DNA of 64,000 bases from Lineus longissimus (Eukaryota > Nemertea > Pilidiophora > Heteronemertea > Lineidae), in NCBI RefSeq assembly GCF_910592395.1, contig NC_088308.1, positions 21,837,501 to 21,901,500 on the forward strand. Reading direction: 5' to 3'. Of this stretch, positions 12,501 to 25,600 are shown one piece after another. The position numbers and the translations under genes are program-made. Within the stretch, counting starts at the first letter, position 1. Each line of letters begins with the position of its first letter. Below the pieces are notes generated by a model. The model did not search any database and was not told the origin of the DNA. It worked only from the letters and a program-made list of their open reading frames with translations.

Positions 12501-13045
12501 ATCGCAGCTGTATGCTAATGTCCACCTAAGTAAACCCTTATTACCATCCAACTGTTTTCGGAAATTTGATAAGTGATAAGAACAGGTTTTGTCTGGCTGA
12601 ACTATATACAATATACTAAGGGATAGAGAATGTATTTCTGACGATGTATTTTTTTGTGAAATGTCATGTCTCGTTGCTTCTCCACGTATGGTTGGTTTGT
12701 GACAACTGAAGACTGAAGTCTTGCACCATCAGGCGAATCGGTACATTATGACTTTCTACAGTAATCCAGCGCAACAGCATCTCTCATTACGTACCATCAA
12801 ACTATTTTTGAATATGTGACCAGTCGTTCTTTTCTCTCCTCAGTTACTGATAGTGAATACAGCGAAGATATATAACTTTTAAAGTTCAGTAGTTGGAAGT
12901 TTGACTGAATGTACATGTAGGACACCAGAGCTTTGATTTTTCAATGTTTTATCCATTACCATTGGAGAAGCAACCACACATGGCAAGGGTTCCATGGCAA
13001 GATATTTTTGTGAAAAAGATATGCTGAGAGAAAATCACATCTTAC
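9515..13045 (-). other. Pax2/5/8 intron 2 (exon 2 to exon 3)
   Basis: A 3.5-kb intron before exon 3a. It is mostly AT-rich and I see no coding exon or known element. A GC-richer patch at about 10430-10580 contains open frames on both strands but no splice-bounded exon. Regulation of the 3a/3b choice might involve intronic enhancers here, but no specific motif can be named from sequence alone. Confidence 0.55.
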
Positions 13046-13211
13046 CTTCCCAATATTTTGCTGACGCATCCATGTGATACTCTGAGTTGTCTTGAGATGT
13101 CACACGGCCGGACCCCTTGGTGGGCCAACTCCACAATCCGCTGCCGGACCACATCGGGTAGGGGCCGCCCGTTGACGAAGACCCCTCCGAGCTGGTTGAC
13201 ACCCCCATGGC
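13046..13211 (-). CDS. Pax2/5/8: Pax2/5/8 exon 2: N-terminal (PAI) half of the paired domain
   Basis: This exon encodes [19 protein letters not shown] and continues through [20 protein letters not shown] to [11 protein letters not shown]. It covers the beta-hairpin and the three helices of the PAI subdomain, which contact DNA in the minor and major grooves. The match to vertebrate and invertebrate Pax2/5/8 is essentially complete with no frame break. Splice sites are clear: acceptor TCTTTTCAG|GCCATG and donor GGAAG|GTAAGA. The 166-bp length equals that of the matching vertebrate Pax2/5/8 exon as I recall it. It enters in phase 1 and leaves in phase 2. The first exons at 16.9 and 32.1 kb both match its entry phase, and the two exon 3 copies both match its exit phase. 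Class assignment rests on HGGVNQLGG and [12 protein letters not shown] and is very secure. Confidence 0.97.
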
Positions 13212-16200
13212 CTGAAAAGATAAGAGGATCCAACATTAGGAAAACTACATGGAGGAAAGTGTGGGAAAGGAAATAACCAGGCGACATTAAACCTGCAAAT
13301 AACCAATATATCAAATACTACTTGTATACAATATATATCAATTCTACCTGTTTCATAACTTTCAGAAATATGTTTAAAAACACCGAAACGCTGGTTTCAC
13401 GGAAATCACTTCAAAAATGTATTCAATAGCCAGTTTTGGGCATGTTTCAATTCATTCATCTGACCATTTCATATATTTTACGACGAAGAACCATATGCTT
13501 TTGATCGAGACAGCATGCGGGTTGTATCAATTCGAATTCAAATGTTGCCATGGAATTACAAAGTGGCCATGATGGTGATTATCAGAGAACAGATTGTTGA
13601 AATCTGAATACATTAAGTTCGCCTTACAGGTGTTCTTCCGCGACAAATGTTGAGTTAATTTCTTCGTAACTGGGGCGAAATCTCAGGTGCGTAAATGCAC
13701 ATTGTCGAAAGCTAGCCCTTGAAATGCAGGTAGATTTTGTGATTGTTTCACCCACATTTACCTGAATCTCGCGAAGATCATAACACATTTTCACAAGGAC
13801 ATGTGCAGCAGCCTCGGCTAGCCGTAAATGACACTAATCACAAACACTTGAATATATTTTCATCACCTCAACTATTAAATCGTCACAATATTTTCATCTG
13901 ATACAGTCCCCAGGAGCATAGAAACACTGATTTCGTGTCAAATGCAACGAAATTGTATAATTGTTCGCCTTCTACACGTAATTACCAATAAAGGCATCCA
14001 TCCTAATCAATGATTGATAAATATCTTAAGAAATTAATTCAGAAACTCGTGTAACAAAAGAAACAACAGGGGCCTCGCCACCAATAAAAACACCGACTTG
14101 CACACGCAAACTTTCCTCGCATGTCCCAAGATTCGGACCACATTAATCAGTGGTCCCTCCAAAGTAAACATCGCCCATTTGGAATTAGTGACAATTTCAG
14201 AGTAAAAGACACACACATTTGGGCGCCATGTCGGTTGGCCAAGCGTTTGCGGCACTCACGCAGATACCATTATTATAAGATAGATTGAGCTAAGAGACGC
14301 GTACTCCTCCAAAAAGGAATTGCAAGTTTTGTTGTTCTTGTCAACGCTTACCTACATGTTTTCCGCAAATCCTGTAATTTCCGAACAATTTCTCGTAATT
14401 AGATGACGACTGTTAGCAATAATAGACAGTGGACGCCATTGTCCGCAACTTGAGGCTTGCCCGCTGCTCGGAAGCTGCGAGGGAAGCCCCCTGCCTCAAC
14501 TAAGTCCATACCCCCAACAAACTATCATTATCTGTGTTATCTCACAATAGGTAATGGTGTAATTGAGTGGTGTTTTATGATTGATTCTATTTGATGAATG
14601 CTCATTCTGTTAATGTACACAGATAGTGGAACAGTTTTCTCAAATGACAATATGGTTGGATTAATTGAATAGAACGGATTCTGAAGCACTTATCTCAAAT
14701 GACAAAGGTTTTGACAGAGCGTGGATTAAGACCGACTTGTCTCTCAAGAATTACAAACACGACGAGTTGCATTCTGTGTTTGTAAACGCTAGCCAGCTTG
14801 TTATAATTCTTAAATAAACAAATCGTTTCGCAATGAATGCCTAATTAATGTACTAGTACATGAACATCATTTCAAAAGTCTTCAAAGAATATTTCGATGG
14901 TCGATATTCGTATGTTTTTATCTAATGTTGACGAATGAACAGAACTATACCTGACATCACAATAATGTTGTATTGCAAATGCCACAAATGCTTAGGCCTA
15001 TTCGTCTGATATAACATCATGCAATGTACCAACACCACCACTGACTATCCACTTGACCAAATAACCGATATCAAAATTTAATAAATCAAAGGATTTGGAT
15101 GTGGCCCCAACAAAGATGACATGGATGACAGACTTGCAAAACTAAGGTCAAGTTAAAACTATTGCAAACTTGACTGCAGGTACTTGATATTGCAACGTAC
15201 CCAAGCATAATGCAAACAAGGCGCAATAACCTGCACGAGAAGTTTAGTATAGATAACCCAATGTTATAGCCCAATATTTCATGCATACCAAAATCTAGGA
15301 CCAGTAAACCGGATTTCCATGGAGCAGAAGATAAAATTTCAAGTCTTACCTTCCTGCGCAAAACAACCTTGCTGGGCAAAACCGGGGATGTTTGGAAAAC
15401 AAGGATCCAGTCCGTAAACCATTGCTTGTGATTTCACTAAACGAGACAAGAAGAGACAATCCTGTACTAAGGGCCTAAACACGAGTGGGGAAGTCAATTT
15501 CTTATTCCTATACTCCAAGTCCAAGTCCTCCGAGGTGTACCTAACTCGAAAAGTACTCAAACAAGACTGAGCGGTCACAAAAAGGGAGGAAGATTTTAAA
15601 GGACGTTCCAGTGTCATGCGGTGATGTGTTATGTCATTTAATAGGCCTGTACCAATCAATGTGATTGTCATCCGCGGCTTCTAAACAATACGATGTCTAC
15701 AAAAGACAATTGGGCCCGATTGGTAATTAGGGCGTGGGTCGTTACCCTTCTGATGACAGTTTTCCCGCTCGGGCAGCGTCAGAGAGCCAGCCTGTTAACA
15801 ACATAATTATATCAATTTGAAAGCGTATAAGCCCGGACGGGGTTAAGTATCCAAGCCAAGTTTAGCAAAACCAGTGCAACACCTTGACCAGGCCCTAGCA
15901 GGAGCCTACAAATCAATTAAATATACAGAGAAGTGTGAATAGAATTGTGGGAAGTAGGGCGCCTTCAGAAGCATCAAGATTCGGGTTGTCAAAATCTGTT
16001 TTGGAAGTGTGACTTTTGGAAAAATGAATGAATGTTTAAGATTTGAAGCAGGACGCCGCATAATAGGCCGAGAAATAGTTTGTCATAACGATAATGGTGC
16101 ATGTCCATCACAACAAAAACACATTAATAGAGTCCTCTGAATGGGTATATGGCTACAGGTGACAATGTCTTGACAATCATGCGTATGGTATTCCACTGCA

Positions 16201-16909
16201 GCCAGAAGAAGATACGGACTTATCGCGACAGAATGCAGCAAGGTGTCAAAAGAGGCAGTGAAATGGATCGAAGACCAAGGGCATCGAGGGGCAGTCACAT
16301 GGAACAACTCGGGATGCTCCGCTGGCTGCGCCTGCCGCGGAGACCTCACCGTGCGCATCACCAATGCCAGACCGGACGAGGCCAAGGACAGTCCATACCC
16401 AATCTCCTCAGTTTGCAATTGAAACAATCTCTCACCGGACACCTACCTAGCTTCGTGGCTAACGCCAATGCATAGTGCGAGTCCAACAAATAGCAATATC
16501 CCGTGTTATAAGTCATCGTCCTTTCCAAAGAGTCGTAACGGAATTCTTTTGGATGCTTTCGGTTTAAATACTCCAACACTGTCTTAACCTAATCCCCGGT
16601 CAAAAGCTTTGAAGAAAATCTAAGGCATCCTATGGTTAAGCTTGACTACTTACAAATAAAGTTACCCCTAATTTGATTTAGACCCCTACTCTGAATACCT
16701 TTAGATGCTCTTCCATATCACTTATGTTGAACTTAATCTAATTGTTCCATTTCCACATTGGGAACTGTCGAAGTGGAGGATGGAATTCGTGATTGCCAAG
16801 TGCGTGAACATTCTAACATGTGTAAAAGTAACAACTGCGAAGGGCTAAAGATTCATAAAAAAATTTACCTCAAATATCTATAAAGTGATGTAATAAAATG
16901 ACTACTTAC
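13212..16909 (-). other. Pax2/5/8 intron 1 (exon 1B to exon 2)
   Basis: A 3.7-kb intron shared by both first-exon forms. It holds a GC-richer block around 14410-14510 that includes one copy of a 16-bp word also found inverted near 21860, and a CpG-rich block at about 16240-16440 that is open on several frames. Two short stretches of unusually clean coding-like sequence in the latter are listed separately. The rest is AT-rich, with no repeat or exon that I recognise. Confidence 0.55.
16174..16422 (+). other. Plus-strand open frame inside Pax intron 1, possible terminal exon
   Basis: The frame is open from 16174 to a TGA at 16420-16422, antisense to Pax. After a plausible acceptor (TATTCCACTGCAG at about 16202) it reads RYGLIATECSKVSKEAVKWI, then a Cys-rich segment with a possible N-glycosylation site (WNNSGCSAGCACRGD), ending ISSVCN. 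There is no in-frame ATG, so it could only be an internal or last exon of a plus-strand transcript. Two other frames are also open through the block, one on each strand, so the signal may simply reflect GC content. No family is recognised. Confidence 0.2.
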
Positions 16910-16991
16910 TTTTACATGAGTGATAAAACTCCATCATATTCATATTTCTGTGGTTCATATTATACGGGTTATACGCCGTGGCGAGATCCAT
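16910..16991 (-). CDS. Pax2/5/8: Pax2/5/8 proximal first coding exon (1B)
   Basis: This exon encodes the short N-terminus before the paired domain. It starts MDLATAYNPYNM and continues with an Asn/Met-rich stretch ending FYHSCK: 27 codons plus one base. The start sits in an optimal context (CACCATGG). The exon ends AAAA|GTAAGT, a strong donor in phase 1. Exon 2 opens with GC, so the junction codon is AGC (Ser) followed by HGGVNQLGG. Vertebrate Pax2, Pax5 and Pax8 likewise have a short first coding exon immediately before the paired domain, and Pax5 exon 1A also begins MDL. The 5'UTR limit is not visible; at least two short upstream ATG frames occur in the 200 bases before the start. Start and donor are seen directly; use of this exon is inferred from phase and position. 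Confidence 0.88.
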
Positions 16992-17400
16992 GGTGATAAT
17001 TTGGGTGAACGAGCTGACCGAACACACTTAACAGGACAATATTTCCTACGCACTATCAAGGTATAAGGGCGAATGGAATCTAACTATCAAGTGAGCTACG
17101 CGACCATTAATATTGATACACAGCAGCCTTTAAGCGTGTCCCCATGGGCAATATGCACAATAAAAGTCACAATCATCAATCCGGTCTATTCCATGCTCCA
17201 CCAATGGTCTGCAGCGGATCCCTCCCTCTATGGCGTCACGTGACTGGCAATCACGAAATCTCTTTCAAGATGGCTCCTCCCGCCATTGAGATTGGCTGAA
17301 AGGCACGCGTCATCGCGGTATGAATATTAAAACGTCCTAGTCTATTTACCGTTGGCTTATGCTCGTGTGACCAGGGAACTGGTGCGGGCAAAGCATGTTT
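16992..17400 (-). promoter_or_regulatory. Probable proximal Pax2/5/8 promoter and 5'UTR
   Basis: On the minus strand this lies directly upstream of the exon 1B start. Between about 17215 and 17330 it has a CpG-rich block with a palindromic E-box CACGTG (17237-17242), an inverted CCAAT (ATTGG at 17291-17295), GGCGGGAGG on the minus strand (about 17275-17283) and YY1-like AAGATGGC/AATGGCGG words. No clear TATA box is placed where a start site would be expected, in line with a CpG-type promoter. The 5'UTR appears to contain short upstream frames (for example ATG GTC GCG TAG). The transcription start cannot be fixed from sequence. Confidence 0.45.
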
Positions 17401-18614
17401 TGCTAAACATTTCAACAGAAGTGATAGTCCAATTGAAAAGCGATAAAATCAAATGATGCGTCTATCGAGTACTCTATGATGCGACCAGTTCAATGGCCCT
17501 CAACTGGTTTGCGTGAGTACTCTTATCCTTGGGAGGTGTATGCTGGGGAAGAAGCAAGGACATTGTCAGTGTTGCGCCACGGAAAATCTTTATAGAATGT
17601 TTCCAATGAGAAGTTACAGGGTTTAAGAGCACTGACCATGGTTAACCGTGACACAGCATTGGGTCGGGTGTGAGAACATCTCCTGGACCTCATGGTCTTA
17701 TACTCCCTTTAAATGTTGGGCTCATATTCTTAATCTTGAGAAGGCGCACACATCTTGGTTGTCAGGATAGTGCGAGAATTGTTCAAACGGCGTGGGGCTC
17801 AGTGAGTGGTACTAGCAATAGCGAAAGCAAGGACGTGTTGAGCAGAGTAAAAAACAATCTGCTTCAGCTTCAGATTGAAATTGGTCAACCAAAGACACCA
17901 ACAGAGTAGAAACCACGAAATAAACATTTTCATGTCATTGGTTTATAATTTTAACCGATTTATATCCATCATTTGCTTTTGGGAACAATCAACGCGTGAC
18001 CCGATGAAACAGTGTGCATTTTTGCATTACTGACCTAATGACCCAGATACGATTTAGGGTTTGGCCTCAAAGCCCGTGGGAAAACCGCTGTGAGCCAAAA
18101 GACACGAGAAACACTCCAACATCGTCCGTTGAAAAAGTTGGACGTGCAACAACATGGAATTGTCGCTAAATACCTTATCTATTAGAATAACACAGATTTG
18201 TCAAGGGTTTGCCCTCGCCTGCTGCTACCATCTTATGCAGATTTGTACCACAGATGGGTTTGAAATACAATGGGTGATTGGTTGTTAAACGAGATGACGC
18301 AATTTGAAGTGGGGGTAATGGTGAGTGACAGAGAGTGTTGTTTTCTTTCATATGAATCAATTTTAACAAATCGTCGGATATGTTTGGGTCAGGTTTTAAC
18401 TCGAATATACAGAATCTGAACACGCGTAGTCAGGTATTATAAGTCGTCAGAAAACAAGCTGGTACCATTATCTGAGGCTCTTGCAAAACGTTGCGTAAGT
18501 GTCGAGGTGCAAGTGTAACGATTATGTTGAAAAATCTAACATATTCGATGATGCACACCAATGAACCCTTTGGTGATTGCCTTATATGGAATAATGATAA
18601 CTGGTGTTAGTAGC
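17401..18614. other. Upstream of exon 1B: no gene seen
   Basis: This stretch lies between the proximal promoter block and the 37-bp minisatellite. Open frames at 17670-17909 (plus) and 18175-18423 (minus) have no splice support or recognisable domain. If exon 1A is real, all of it is intron of the distal Pax transcript. Confidence 0.5.
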
Positions 18615-19257
18615 GAAGGCAATAACCACTGGCCTGAGGTTTCATGTTAGAGAAGGCAATGACCACTAGCCTGAAGTTTCCTGTTGAGGAAGGCAATAAC
18701 CACTGGCCTGAGGTTTCATGTTAGAGAAGGCAATGACCACTAGCCTGATGTTTCCTGTTGAGGAAGGCAATAACCACTGGCCTGAGGTTTCATGTTAGAG
18801 AAGGCAATGACCACTAGCCTGATGTTTCCTGTTGAGGAAGGCAATAACCACTGGCCTGAGGTTTCATGTTAGAGAAGGCAATGACCACTGGCCTGATGTT
18901 TCCTGTTGAGGAAGGCAATAACCACTGGCCTGAGGTTTCATGTTAGAGAAGGCAGTGCCCACTGGCTTCCTGTTTGGGAAGGCAATGACCACTGGCCTGA
19001 TGTTTCCTGTTGAGGAAGGCAATAACCACTGGCCTGAGGTTTCATGTCAGAGAAGGCAATGACCACTGGCCTGATGTTTCCTGTTAGGGAAGGCAATGAC
19101 CACTGGCTTGAGGTTTCATGTTAGAGAAGGCAATGACCACTGGCCTGATATTTCCTGTTAGGGAAGGCAATGACCACTGGCCTGATGTTTCCTGTTGGGG
19201 AAGGCAATGACCACTGGCTTGAGGTTTCATGTTAGCGATGACCACTGGCCTGAGGTT
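18615..19257. repeat. 37-bp minisatellite, about 17 copies, with a 74-bp higher-order dimer
   Basis: Tandem units of 37 bp read GAAGGCAATRACCACTGGCC followed by TGAKGTTTCMTGTTRRG. Two subtypes alternate for most of the array: one with AATAACC, CTGAGG and TTTCATGTTAGA, the other with AATGACC, CTGATG and TTTCCTGTTGAG. The effective repeat is therefore a 74-bp dimer, implying expansion of a two-unit block. The right end is less regular, with one shortened unit near 18960 and another near 19235. Because 37 is not a multiple of three the array shifts frame at each unit, so it does not encode a repeat protein. It lies about 1.6-2.3 kb upstream of the exon 1B start. Confidence 0.97.
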
Positions 19258-22200
19258 CCCTCTTTTCAAAACCTTATTGAATACATTCGTTTTCACGCGC
19301 AATTCACGTTTGTGATAAGTACTAACACCGTACCACGGATAGAAATGTTGGTCTGGTGGGATTCTCACTAAAGCCTGTAGCTCAGTGCAGTTCCAGCAGT
19401 GTCAAGCCACATTTCAGAATCTGAAGACAATGATTCCAGTAAAGCAAGAGAATGCACTACATGCTAACGTCATTACTGTACATCAAACACTTGACTCTTC
19501 GCAAAACACAGCCCTTTTCTCTTTTGAGAAGTATGGTGGAGTCAGTTTTCAAAACGCATGTCAACAACGAGTCGTTTGGAGTGGGGGTCTTTATTTCGTG
19601 GCGAATTATAAAGCTGAAGACATGATTTGAAATCATAAAATTACGACAACAATCAAGTCCAGCGTAAATGAATTAAAACAATGGTTGTAAATATAATGGG
19701 CCCGGTTGTAGGATTGAAACAAAATATCCTGCAATCGTTCCAAGAGTATTTCATTGAGCATCGTCATGGAGATATACTTTAATTAAATTAGACAAATTGT
19801 CATGTATCTTACAAAAAATGAAATTAAATATCAGAAGAATGAAAAATGGTTTCAGGACTGTCAATGTCAAAACGGAAGCAGGGGGTGCACGTGATGTGAT
19901 TTGAAACACGCGACGAGGTGCAAATGGAAAAGTTGGACATCATTCTGGGATAATAACAATTCATTTACCGCGTCCGAATTGAATCAGGCGACATTATTAC
20001 CAACATATAGAATTGTCTTATTGTCCGTTATCGTATTATTAGATTCAATAAATCCTTAATATGTTGCCCTATGTTACGCGCGGAATGGTCTCCGTACAAT
20101 GGAGGCACTCTGGTTAGGAAGTGCTCCATCTCCCGCGCCACGCACCTGGGTAAGGCGAGAATGGAGTCAAATACAAAAATACAAAACAAAATCAGCACCG
20201 ATGGAACTCCTGTCATATTAATTGATTTTTTGAATTTTAAGATTGGGGTGTTTTGTATTCTACTTAAAAAGGTGGGAAATGGTTTGTGAAACATAATGTC
20301 GATATGATTAAATGAGAGGTCGTGATTCAATGTTGACTTTGTTGCAAAACAAATCATTCTTGTCTCTGGAATAGAAATAATAAGGCAATAGATTCGGCAG
20401 TTATTAGATATCAGATATCAATATCTTCAATAGCTGCGCCCGCATCACATTGTCAACAGGCAAAAATGATACACAAAAATAGGCATAAGCAAGACTTGAT
20501 GCATTCAATAGAGGAGCAGAAATGAATGTGTAGACCTATGGCAAATTGGGCTGACCTACTTTCTCAGCCCCTGGCGGACGAAACGCAAACCACCACATAT
20601 ATTTTGAAACTTCAGAAAATATAAAGATCGTACTGAATCTAAATGAATAAAAAAAAGGGATATCTCAAATCAAGTCTTCTCAGATGTGGATTATGTGCCC
20701 TCTTTGAACTAATGGACCGAAACGAATCACTTGTGTGTATTCTAAGTAGACCACTTCTTGACAGTAACATGTTGATAAACCCACGGCAACACACAGACAG
20801 GTCTCCATGTACGTTTCAATGCCAGTAACTGAAGGCAGGCAGTGATCCGCTAGGCTAGCCATCTGAAACTTACCTCAGCTGACACCGGTCAGGACAACGG
20901 CGCCACTGAGGCACGGTCAGCCATGACAGTAGCGGGACCTGCGGGGACCCCGTGTACGGAACCATCAATACAGTTTGAAAGTAAACGGGCCATGTTCTGG
21001 AACATATTGGCATTTATACCCTATTATCAATTAGGCTCGCGACTTTTAGATGGTCTTCTTGCCATTGTGATATACTGTGACAGAACACATAGAACAGGGT
21101 CCAGCCCGATTTTCATCTTGATAACAAGGTACAGGTTTATCAGATGTCCCTAACAAAACTACACCTGGCGCATCAATACGGCGAAAAGAAAACCTTTCTC
21201 TCTTGGAATTTGTTAATTAAATAGCAATATTCTTCTTTGATCCCTACATAAACAGATCAACGTGCAACAATTTATTTTCAATTCAGTTGAGAGATAAACC
21301 ACAAATGACTTAATGACGACTTACTTTGACTAAATACAAAATTGATTATATTCAATGATTCACGAACATTCAGTTTTTTTAATGAACTTAAGGAAACACC
21401 ATTTGCCTCCCTTTAATCCAGAATGCAATTTGTATCAAGTTAAAGGCGAGTTGCCAAGAAACAATGTAATAAGTAACTAATTTGAGAAATGGACTCCTTG
21501 CACATTTCTCTTCAGTTGAGACATTTTTCTTTGTACACCAAAGACCACTTAGTCAGAAGATGACGAATCCCTGGTTATGATTCGTCATATTTGTCATATT
21601 TTGCTACAGTTAGAGGACAGCGTCATTCAACGCATCGAGTCAGGTGTCAAACAGGATATGAATTGGTCAACCAATACATTGTACCCAAGCCCCGATGTTA
21701 TTATTCAGGCGAGTGCAGTGCGTTTATTAGGGAGAGGGTGATGAATTATTTACTTGTAGAACAGAAGGGTGGACGCATAATAAAAATCAAGAAACGAACC
21801 GAAGATTTTGAATTTTGTGATTGATCAGTCATTTCCTATTGCTTAAGATAATGATAATGGCGTCCACTGTCGCTTAGGATGCTAATCACAATGGTCGTGT
21901 CCTTTGTTTTTAAGCGTTTTTGATTGGCGAATACTGACTGGTCGTCCCAAATGTACCTGGACCAAACGCTACGTCAGCCTTTTAGTAATCCCAGTTACGA
22001 AGTTAGCACATGTTTCTCTAAAAGTAAAACAAGGAATTTTCTGATAATGCTCCAACTTGATCACCAGCTAGGCGTGACAAATTATATCTCACCAAGTAAA
22101 TAATTAATATATTTACTAGTACCAGGATGCTCGATAATTAATTGGACAAATTCATTTGGTGCAGAAGCGCATATCATATCTGATTGCTATAGCGTAGAAC

Positions 22201-25200
22201 TGCTTTGTTTCTGACTGGGATCAAGTGATGATAAACAGCCTCGTGAAGTAGTGACAAAGTACGGAATTGACTCATCCCCAGTTTGCAGTACAACTACATG
22301 TGTGGTAACAACAAGCATCCCAATGGTCTTGCAGTCAGCTGACCTCAACAAAATCGACTCAAACCGAAACAAATCCGACGACTTTCAAAATCAACTGTTT
22401 AAACAGACATATATAGAGAGACCCAGCCTTTACGATAGCCGGCCATGCTCCGACAAGGTAAAGATTTTCCCGGCTCTACAACCTTATAGAACTTATGTAG
22501 GGAAGGAAAATACAGATACAGTACCACTGACGAAGCGATGTGATACAATGCTATTAGAAGCGTGTACATTGTACAAGTACAAATGCGCCATTTGCACCCC
22601 GACTTGAAATAACTTTGACATCGCTTTGGAAAACCGATCAACTCTTATAGCAATTCTGTCAAATAATAAGATCATCGACACCAGAAACTTATGATCGCCG
22701 CCAGCTAAACGCAAAAGGCAAAATAATTTTCTCATAAAGGGAAGAGATATTAAATCAGTCGAAACAGGCGATGGCTGTTTTATGCCGAGCGTCACGGTAG
22801 GGCGGGTTCATTACGGTAGCGAGGCGCGGCCCGCTCGGCTGCAGCCGGCAGATAAAATTGATCCAACTCCGTTGAGACCTGCGCCTGTCTGAAGAGAAAA
22901 ACAGCTCTCATACATTTCCATGCCCTTTGCGATCTCCGATACGTTGGTGAAGCCGATGACGAATCGTGTTCCAAGCCAGGGAGCACTGGAGCTCGACCGA
23001 GATGCCAAATTGGAACAAACTACTTGGGCATGTGGATCGAGGGGCTCATTTTCTGATATTGTACATATAAATGTTACCAGGAGCTTGGAAAGGGTCGCGG
23101 AGGGGACTCGGGTTGGAGGGCAGGCGAGACACGACCTTGGTATGATATTGATATCAATACTGTAACTGAGGCAAGGGTAACGTCTTGGCTACATGGACCG
23201 TGTGGAATGAGGCGAATCTGGAGAAGTCGGCCACTTATGTTTCACATGAGAGACACCTCAGATTATTTCTTAGCGGACTGACTGGCAGCGGAACTTCACA
23301 GTTCCTGCATCAAAATAGATGCAGGTAACACCATCTGAATCAAGATTCCTATCAACAGATGAAGAAATACACATGAGTTAACATGAAAAACGAGTGAACT
23401 TTGCAAACTACATTGTCCTTGGTGCCACAGTGATTTTGCAATTTGTATTTTTTGTTGTTGAATTCGACCACAATAAAAAGAGATATGAATTTAAATGATA
23501 CATAATTTGAGTGAGTGCGCATGCGTTCGTAATTCTGCCCGAATAAATTAGCATTAGGACGACTGGCAAAATAATGTTCCTCTCCATCGATTTTAATGTT
23601 TACGATATTATAGATGAGTTTCAGAATTAAAACAGACGCCACAGCTCAAGATAATGTTCAATTTCCTCTTTTTAAACTCAATAATTCACACCCCTTGGAT
23701 GCGAGAGGAAACCCGAATATTAACCGAAGTGAGAAGATTCAAATTTCTAAATTATCCTCGCCAGTCAAAACAATACAAATCGTCTGCTCGACGACCTGGA
23801 AAATTTGTTCCGAATATAAAATATATTGGGGGAAATAGTCGTTTATCATGTTAGGTCAGGATTAGACATTCCCCTAATTTTTGACAGATTCTCTTCACAA
23901 TCGCGTGTAAGGACCCTTCCGTTTTGCGGTAGGACAAGGAGAAGATGCTGTGTAAAAAAACACCCGCCATTGTTGTCCGATGTTCTTTTAGCCAATCAGC
24001 GCCAAGTCTCGTGTTGCAATCACGAGAACTGGTCATTTACGCCAGCGGCCCTAATTCGTCACAAATTGAAAGACAATAACTGTAATAACGACCTCGCGCG
24101 AAATTGTATTAAATCTGTTTATGGAAATGGAGAAGTGTTTGTCCGGGAGCTACGGCTGTCAAAGGGCGCAGATATTCTTAATGTCCCTAATGGCTGCGCT
24201 ATTACGTCAAACTCGTAATGGAAACTGTCAGATTGCATGAGCTAGGGGACCTTTGATAGCCTGAATAGAACAACAAATAAATAGCTTTTCATATTAATAA
24301 ACGAGCAGTGTTGATAATTGATAACTTTGGAAGAATTATTAGCGCAGGATCAAAATAATAGGACAATTACGGGGTATGGGACACTCCAAAGACATTGAAA
24401 GATTCGCTTAAGGGAAAGCTACGGCGTAACCTGTAATTATATCGTCATCAGGACTGCAGACTACACCTCCGCATTTCTCAGCAACTTTTGGCGCCTTCAA
24501 ACTGCCCGAGTTGCTATGGGCCACTTCAATTTGTCGGGTTATGTCCTTAATCAGTTTAACCTTGGTCTTTGCGGTAAATTCTCGACACTTTTTTTCTGTT
24601 CGAAAGTCACGGCTTATCAAACTTTATCAGGTACCTTGTAATTTAATGCGGAGGAAATGCGATTGTGACATCCAGCAAAAGGAGTTGTGGAAGCTGCAGT
24701 ACTTCGGCTAATATGAGAATGTGTCCTTGACGTCTTATCAGCCCCAAAGGGTGATGAAGAATTTCATATCTGGTGCCATTTTGACTGAAAAAGAAAAGGT
24801 CATTGACCACCATTTTATAACCATGTGCCGATCGTAACAATTTGCATGCTTGCCTCCCTTCTTCTAAACTGACGGACGCTAAACAGCTGGGAGTGAGTTT
24901 ATCAAAATGATTACTAATATACATGAAATTTGATTTTTCCCCTTTTGTGTGACCGGAAGCCGCGTTCAGCGTGGTGAGGCCCTATTTTAGGCAATATTGA
25001 TGATCCATGGATCTTGCACGGCAGGCCGTTCAAACGTCCCCCTCCCGGATCATTCGCATGCCCATCAGAAACTACACCAGTCAAATCACGCAGTTCTGGA
25101 AGCTGGTCCATACTCATTACCCCATAATCAAATATTGTACCATGAGATAGCGTTTAATTACGTCAATCAAGAATCCCGGAGGAAGAGGCCATTCCCCCAT

Positions 25201-25514
25201 TAGTTTGTGATGATGGTTTGTCACTAGTCAACAGACCAACCCAAATGCATCGTCGAGTCGTTTTATATGATCCACTTTGCGTTGGCTATTACCTTAATGG
25301 CTTGGGTAAATAGACACAGGAGTTATGACAGAGTTGGGAGGAGACGAGGGAACTTTATGACAATTAAAAGGAAGAGGCAAACTTTGTCGATGCTTGGAGA
25401 AGAAGGGTTAGGTATGACTGGTGTGTGGCAGAGATGGAGAGTCAGTATATATGTCCATGTAATTTGGCGTTTTTCTGGCCAACACTAATACATGCACATT
25501 TTGTATGCACGCCG

Positions 25515-25600
25515 TATAGAGGGTTTTTTAGCGAAATTATCAACCCTAAAAAGCTTCAGAATTTCAGAAACGATTAATGCTTGTGTTGGCCGAAAAGATA
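25515..25600 (+). repeat. Degenerate copy of the foldback element family
   Basis: Shares TAGAGG(G)TTTTTTAGCGAAAT at its left and TAATGCTT..TTGTGTTGGCCGAAAA at its right with the longer element at 56575-56826, in the same orientation. The terminal inverted repeats are not recognisable here, so this is probably an internal remnant. Confidence 0.5.

Noticed and set aside
19084-19368. Minus-strand frame with repeated ASGHCLP peptides.
   Set aside because: It is a translation of the 37-bp minisatellite. The unit is not a multiple of three, so the frame changes each copy and no repeat protein is encoded.
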